A stretch of DNA of 9,532 nucleotides from NCBI GenBank assembly GCA_016870235.1, contig VGCB01000060.1, forward strand, positions 1-9,532, written 5' to 3'. A program made the position numbers and the translations under genes. The notes beneath the pieces were generated by a model. It did no database searches. It saw nothing but the letters and a program-made list of their open reading frames with translations, and was not told the DNA's origin. Origin of the DNA: Actinomycetota bacterium. Lineage in GTDB: Bacteria > Actinomycetota > Thermoleophilia > Gaiellales > Gaiellaceae. Positions 5,542 to 9,532 of this stretch are shown piece by piece. Numbering within the stretch: position 1 is the first letter of the stretch; each line of letters begins with the position of its first letter.

Positions 5542-7722
5542 GTGTCTCGTGTCCTGTACGTCCTCGGCCGGTTCGCCGCACGGCGGCCGCTCGTCACCAT
5601 CGGCGCCTGGCTCGGCCTGGCGGCTGCCGTCATCGCCGCCGGCGCGTCGTTCGGGCGCGCGTTCGACGACCGGCTCGACGTGCCCGGCAGCGACTCGACC
5701 CGGGCCGTCGCGCTCCTCGACGCCGCGGGCGCCGAGCGGGCCGGGCTGACCGCCCAGGTGGTGCTCACCCCGCGGGCAGACGGCGTGACCTTCACCGCGT
5801 CGACGCGTGCGCTCGAGGCCGCCCGCGAGGTTCGCGACAGGCTCGCGGCGCTGCCGCACGTGGTCGGAGTCTCCGAGCCGGCCGGTGCGGTGTCGGACGA
5901 CGGCCGCGTCGCGCTGCTCCGCGTCCAGTACCCGGTGATGAGGGAGCTCGAGACGCGCGATCTCGACCACCTCGAGGACGCGCTCGCCGAGTTGCGGGAA
6001 GGCACGCCCGGCCAGGCACTTCGGATCGAGGCGAACGGCGAGCTGTTCTTCGCCTTCGACGAGCCCGAGAGCGGCGTCGGCGAGGTCGCCGGCGTCGCGA
6101 TGGCCGCGATCATCCTGCTCGTCGCGTTCGGATCGCTGATCGCGATGGGCCTGCCGATCGTCCTCGCCCTGCTCGGCCTGGCTGCAGGTCTGGGCTCCCT
6201 GCCCCTGGTCGGCTACCTGATCGAGATCCCGAGCTGGTCGACGATGCTGGCGGCGATGGTGGGCCTGGGCGTCGGGATCGACTACGCGCTCCTCCTCGTC
6301 TCCCGCCATCGCGAGCAGCTGGCGCACGGGCTCCCGGTCGAAGAGTCGGTCGGGCGGGCGGTGGCGACGGCCGGCCGGACGATCGTGTTCGCGGGCGGCA
6401 CCGTGCTCGTCGCGATCCTGGGCCTCGCGGTCGCCGGGCTGCCGTTCGTCACGGCCGGCGGCGTCGCGATCTCCGTCGTCGTCCTCGCGATGGTGACCGG
6501 GTCGGTCACGCTCCTGCCCGCGCTCCTCGGGCTGGCGGGCCCGTGGATCGATCGGCTTCGCGTCGGTCGCTCCCGACCCCAGAGCGCCGGTTACGGCTGG
6601 TGGGAGCGCTGGGCACGGCACGTGACCCGGCACCCCCGCCGCTACGCGCTGGGCGCGACGGCGCTCCTGATCGTGCTGTCGGCGCCGGTGACCGCGCTTC
6701 GACTCGGGACGCCCGACGACGGGACGCTCCCCCAGTCGCGATCCGAGCGTCGCGCGTACGACCTCGTCGCGTCGGGCTTCGGCCCGGGGGCCAACGGCCC
6801 GTTCCTGATCGCCGTCGAGGGCGCCCATGGCCCGGCAGCGGCGGCAGGGCTACGAAACGCCCTCGCGCGGGACCCGGGCATCGCCTCGGTGGAGGCGCCG
6901 GTCGCGGACGCGGGCTCCGGCATCGCCTCGGTGACGGCGATCCCGGCGACCGCGCCGCAGGACCAGGCGACGCGAGAGACGCTGCTCCGGCTTCGCGACG
7001 AGGTGATCCCGCAGGCCCTGGAGGGGACCGGCGCGCAGGCCTACGTGGGAGGCCAGACCGCGCAGTTCGTGGACATGAGCGACCGGATCGCGGATCGGCT
7101 ACCGGCGTTCGTCGCCACCGTCGTCGGGCTGTCGCTCGTCCTGCTGATCCTCGTGTTCCGCTCCGTGGCCGTACCGATCAAGGCGGCGGTGCTGAACCTG
7201 CTCTCCATCGGCGCCGCGTACGGCGTCATGGTCATGGTGTTCCAGTGGGGCTGGGGCGCATCGCTGATCGGCGTCCACCACACGGTGCCGATCGTCTCGT
7301 TCATCCCGATGTTCATGTTCGCGATCGCGTTCGGGCTGTCGATGGACTACGAGGTGTTCCTGCTCTCCCGCATCCGCGAGCACTACCTCGCCACCGGCGA
7401 CGACGGCGCGGCGATCGTCCGCGGCCTGGCCTCGACCGGGCGGGTGATCACCTCGGCGGCGCTGATCATGGTGGCGGTCTTCCTGGGCTTCGTCGCCGGC
7501 AGCGACCCGTCCACGAAGATGTTCGGCCTCGGCCTCGCGACCGCGATCCTCGTCGACGCGACGATCGTCCGGATGGTTCTCGTCCCTGCGGCGATGACCC
7601 TGATGGGGCGTGCCAACTGGTGGCTGCCGGCCTGGCTCGAGCGACGCCTGCCAGGCCGAGTCGGTCACGGGCCCATGGCGGGGCAGCCGGCCACCGCGGA
7701 GGCGCGCACGCCCGCCGGGTAG
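5542..7722 (+). CDS. MMPL/RND-superfamily membrane exporter (726 aa)
   Basis: The protein has the duplicated MMPL plan. A first helix (about residues 14-36) is followed by an extracytoplasmic domain (to about 182) and a bundle of helices to about 340. A second anchor helix near 360-390, a second external domain to about 522 and a final helix bundle complete it. The MMPL signature acidic-tyrosine pairs are present in both halves: GVGIDYALLLVSRHRE with Asp247-Tyr248, and GLSMDYEVFLLSRIRE with Asp602-Tyr603. By family knowledge these carry the proton relay for drug, lipid or other hydrophobic substrate export. The C-terminus ends with the family-typical ANWWLPAWLERRLP plus a short polar tail. 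At 726 aa it matches the actinobacterial YdfJ-like branch. The two-component system encoded divergently suggests inducible expression. Its stop is only four bases from the stop of the convergent FN3 gene. The substrate cannot be inferred. Confidence 0.95.
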   Translation: MSRVLYVLGRFAARRPLVTIGAWLGLAAAVIAAGASFGRAFDDRLDVPGSDSTRAVALLDAAGAERAGLTAQVVLTPRADGVTFTASTRALEAAREVRDRLAALPHVVGVSEPAGAVSDDGRVALLRVQYPVMRELETRDLDHLEDALAELREGTPGQALRIEANGELFFAFDEPESGVGEVAGVAMAAIILLVAFGSLIAMGLPIVLALLGLAAGLGSLPLVGYLIEIPSWSTMLAAMVGLGVGIDYALLLVSRHREQLAHGLPVEESVGRAVATAGRTIVFAGGTVLVAILGLAVAGLPFVTAGGVAISVVVLAMVTGSVTLLPALLGLAGPWIDRLRVGRSRPQSAGYGWWERWARHVTRHPRRYALGATALLIVLSAPVTALRLGTPDDGTLPQSRSERRAYDLVASGFGPGANGPFLIAVEGAHGPAAAAGLRNALARDPGIASVEAPVADAGSGIASVTAIPATAPQDQATRETLLRLRDEVIPQALEGTGAQAYVGGQTAQFVDMSDRIADRLPAFVATVVGLSLVLLILVFRSVAVPIKAAVLNLLSIGAAYGVMVMVFQWGWGASLIGVHHTVPIVSFIPMFMFAIAFGLSMDYEVFLLSRIREHYLATGDDGAAIVRGLASTGRVITSAALIMVAVFLGFVAGSDPSTKMFGLGLATAILVDATIVRMVLVPAAMTLMGRANWWLPAWLERRLPGRVGHGPMAGQPATAEARTPAG

Positions 7723-7726
7723 GAGG

Positions 7727-9532
7727 CTACCGCTGCGACGCCGCCACCGGCGGCGCAGCGGACGCCGGCGCCACGTACGGGACGACCGCCGGGGCGGAGA
7801 AGTTGCCGGAGGTGTCGGCCGCGCGCACCTGATACCACGTCTCGACTCCGTCCGCCGGCGCGAGGTCGAAGCCGGCGGAACGCGGCGTCGGCAGCAGGTT
7901 GAGCGGCGTCCAGGGCCCGACCGACGACGGGCCGCGCGCCACGAGATAGCCGGCGAGGTCGCTCTCGCCGCCGTCGCTCCAGTCGAGCACGACGCGCCCG
8001 CCGACGCGCCCGGCGGTAAGCGAGAGCACCGCGGCCGGAGCGGCATGGTCGTCGTAGAGGAACGGCAGGGCGCCGAGGAGAGCCGGCACCGTCGCGTCGC
8101 GCTGATCCGTGGCCGGGAAGTCGCCGAAGCCGGGCAGCACGTCGCGGACGCACGTGGCGGTCGCGATCGCCGCCGAGACGACGTCGGCCGTCCACGTCGC
8201 CACCGTGCCGGCGCCCGTGAGCTCGCCTGTCGCGATCATCGACGCGATCCGGTCGCGGCGGACGGCGTCGGCGATCGCGTCCCGCGCCACCTCGCGCGAG
8301 GCGCCGAGCACGGTCAGCTCCGCGAGGTAGGCGGCGAGCGAGCCCCCGAACGCCCTCTCGATCGCCCGCTGCTCGACCGCGTCGACGTCACGCACGTCGA
8401 CCGGAACCCGCGCCTGCAAGACCTGCCGCGCGAAGGCGATGTCGAGGGCGGCGTCCGGGCTGCCGAGCAGCCGCCGCAGCACGGACACGCGCGCCGTCGG
8501 CAGCTTGCCGGCCGCGGACAGGCACGTAACCCCGGGCGGGACGGCGATCCTGCCCTCGAGCCGGTTCTGGTCGAACGCGACGCCGGCGCTCCCGGCCGCG
8601 GCCGGGGCATCGCAGAGCGACGGGTCGCGGGCCCACAGGTAGACGCACGCCGCCAGCGGCTTGTCGGGGTCCCGACCGTCGGCCGAGAAGACGCCCCAGC
8701 CCCACGACCACACGGAGTCGAGACCTTCCTCGAGCGCGACCTGCTCCGCCGCGAGCGCCTGCCACTTGACCACGCGGAGCCAGCTCGAGGTCGGCTGCAG
8801 CCCCTCCCGACCGAGCGTGCCGATCTTCGCGTGGAAGCCGAGCGCGACCCCGATCCGCTCGCGGGAGACGCCGGCGGCGACGAGCCTGCGGACGACCGAT
8901 CGCATGCCGAGACGCGAGCGGCGTGGACCGAGGATCCGCCCCAGCCGATCGAGCGTCGTCGCTCTCGAGTACGCCTGGTAGACGACGTCGGCCGAGCTCC
9001 CGACCGCCCTCCACCACGCCGCGGCCTCGCCCGCGAAGGTCGGGCTCCCGTGCACGAGGAGCGCTGGGCGGGCCCCGCGCTCGGTCAGCCGCTGGACGAG
9101 CACGAGGACGTTGGCGCGGTAGGTCGCCACCTGGGGCGTCCACGGCGACGGCGCCGCCGGGCCGAGGAGCTCGTTCAGCGCGATCCGCGGGGTCGGGCAC
9201 GCGGCCGTGACCACGGCCACGTCGTAGAGGCGGTCGGCGGCGGCCTGGATCGTGGCCGGGTCGGCCGGGGACGCAGGCGTGCCGACGTAGGCCGGCAGCT
9301 TCAGCTCGAAGTAGACGGACTGCGCGCCGAGATCCCGATAGGCGTTGGCGAGCTTGCTGCCCGTCGTCGCGAGGACGACACCCGGCCGGGCGAGCACGCG
9401 CCGGACGTCGACCGGCACCTGTCCGCCGGCGTACTCGGCCCGGAACGGCTTCGTGTCGGGAAGCCCGCAGGCGTCGCCGGCGGCAGCCGCCGCCGGCCCT
9501 GCGGTCGCGAGCCCGAGCGCTGCCACCGCGAG
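7727..9532 (-). CDS. Secreted multidomain protein with C-terminal fibronectin type III domain (N-terminus outside window)
   Basis: At least 601 residues are visible, numbered here from the in-frame GTG at 9526. The frame is still open at the window edge. The first visible residues, LAVAALGLATAGPAAAAA, look like the core and cleavage site of a signal peptide, so the true start probably lies a few codons beyond 9532. Residues ~40-305 alternate hydrophobic strands and helices in a TIM-barrel-like way: SVYFELKLP, RIALNELLG with Asn118-Glu119, ARPALLVHGSP, DVVYQAYS, IGVALGFH and SVWSWGWGVFS. The Asn-Glu placement recalls clan-A glycoside hydrolases, but this is inference. Residues ~345-450 are helix-rich and resemble SurA-like N-terminal regions (AFGGSLAAYLAELTVLGASREVARDAI). 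Residues ~497-588 form an FN3 domain (VVLDWSDGGESDLAGYLVARG through TWYQVRAADTSGNFS). It is likely a cell-wall or extracellular protein, perhaps acting on sugars. I do not recognise a named family for the first two parts. Confidence 0.85.
   Translation of the reverse strand, partial: LAVAALGLATAGPAAAAAGDACGLPDTKPFRAEYAGGQVPVDVRRVLARPGVVLATTGSKLANAYRDLGAQSVYFELKLPAYVGTPASPADPATIQAAADRLYDVAVVTAACPTPRIALNELLGPAAPSPWTPQVATYRANVLVLVQRLTERGARPALLVHGSPTFAGEAAAWWRAVGSSADVVYQAYSRATTLDRLGRILGPRRSRLGMRSVVRRLVAAGVSRERIGVALGFHAKIGTLGREGLQPTSSWLRVVKWQALAAEQVALEEGLDSVWSWGWGVFSADGRDPDKPLAACVYLWARDPSLCDAPAAAGSAGVAFDQNRLEGRIAVPPGVTCLSAAGKLPTARVSVLRRLLGSPDAALDIAFARQVLQARVPVDVRDVDAVEQRAIERAFGGSLAAYLAELTVLGASREVARDAIADAVRRDRIASMIATGELTGAGTVATWTADVVSAAIATATCVRDVLPGFGDFPATDQRDATVPALLGALPFLYDDHAAPAAVLSLTAGRVGGRVVLDWSDGGESDLAGYLVARGPSSVGPWTPLNLLPTPRSAGFDLAPADGVETWYQVRAADTSGNFSAPAVVPYVAPASAAPPVAASQR

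Noticed and set aside
5521..6828. A 435-codon open frame on the - strand opposite the MMPL gene
   Set aside because: Its translation is low-complexity, rich in Arg, Asp, Gln and Glu, with no motif; it mirrors the codon bias of the MMPL gene on the other strand.
6877..6933. A 15-bp direct repeat (6877-6891 and 6919-6933) in the MMPL gene
   Set aside because: Both copies encode GIASV in the external domain, where MMPL proteins commonly have similar short strands; there is no sign of mobility or regulation.
4464..7832. A 1122-codon open frame on the + strand across the kinase and the MMPL gene
   Set aside because: It is antisense to the kinase and out of frame with the MMPL gene. It is a run of Arg/Ala/Gly/Pro codons typical of empty frames in high-GC DNA, with no domain, while the competing frames hold complete known proteins.

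Overview
The window is very GC-rich, gene-dense bacterial chromosome. GTG starts, G/C-ending codons, TANNNT-type -10 boxes directly ahead of start codons, an actinobacterial-style MMPL transporter next to a NarL-type two-component system, and secreted FN3 and propeller-like proteins all suggest an actinobacterium. A deep-branching high-GC lineage such as Thermoleophilia/Gaiellales is a guess from protein style only. No rRNA, tRNA, CRISPR array, insertion sequence or phage gene was seen. No gene-free stretch exceeds about 170 bases.

Layout. (1) Positions 1-844, + strand: the 3' end of a 2-oxoacid dehydrogenase E1-beta gene, overlapped by a tiny gene for a free-standing lipoyl domain (79 aa). 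Both are carbon-metabolism parts, and no E2 catalytic core follows. (2) 901-1287, +: a three-helix membrane protein of the DUF4234 type with its own promoter and ribosome site. (3) 1304-2077, -: a secreted, propeller-like protein with a clear signal peptide. (4) 2154-3550, +: an FAD-dependent amine/amino-acid oxidoreductase (DAO fold) broken by a one-base frameshift near 2902-2905. It also carries an 18-bp tandem duplication and lacks a normal start codon where the family homology begins. A palindrome and a strong hairpin lie between genes 3 and 4. (5) 5375-3577, -: a histidine kinase/response regulator operon with a 4-bp GTGA overlap. The kinase appears to be read from a leaderless GTG behind a recognisable promoter. 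(6) 5542-7722, +: an MMPL/RND-family exporter divergent from the kinase. A long inverted repeat in the shared 166-bp region overlaps the kinase promoter and is a candidate operator. (7) 9532-7727, -: a large secreted protein whose N-terminus runs off the window. It has a barrel-like N-terminal half, a helical middle and a C-terminal FN3 domain.

How the parts fit. The kinase, regulator and MMPL exporter form a plausible envelope-stress or compound-export module: sense at the membrane, activate the regulator, transcribe the exporter. E1-beta and the lipoyl protein are translationally coupled and probably act in one complex. The other genes look independent. Nothing here is a clearly new multi-gene defence or biosynthetic system. 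The points most worth checking are the damaged oxidoreductase, the dyad-rich divergent control regions, the solitary lipoyl protein and the unclassified secreted FN3 protein.
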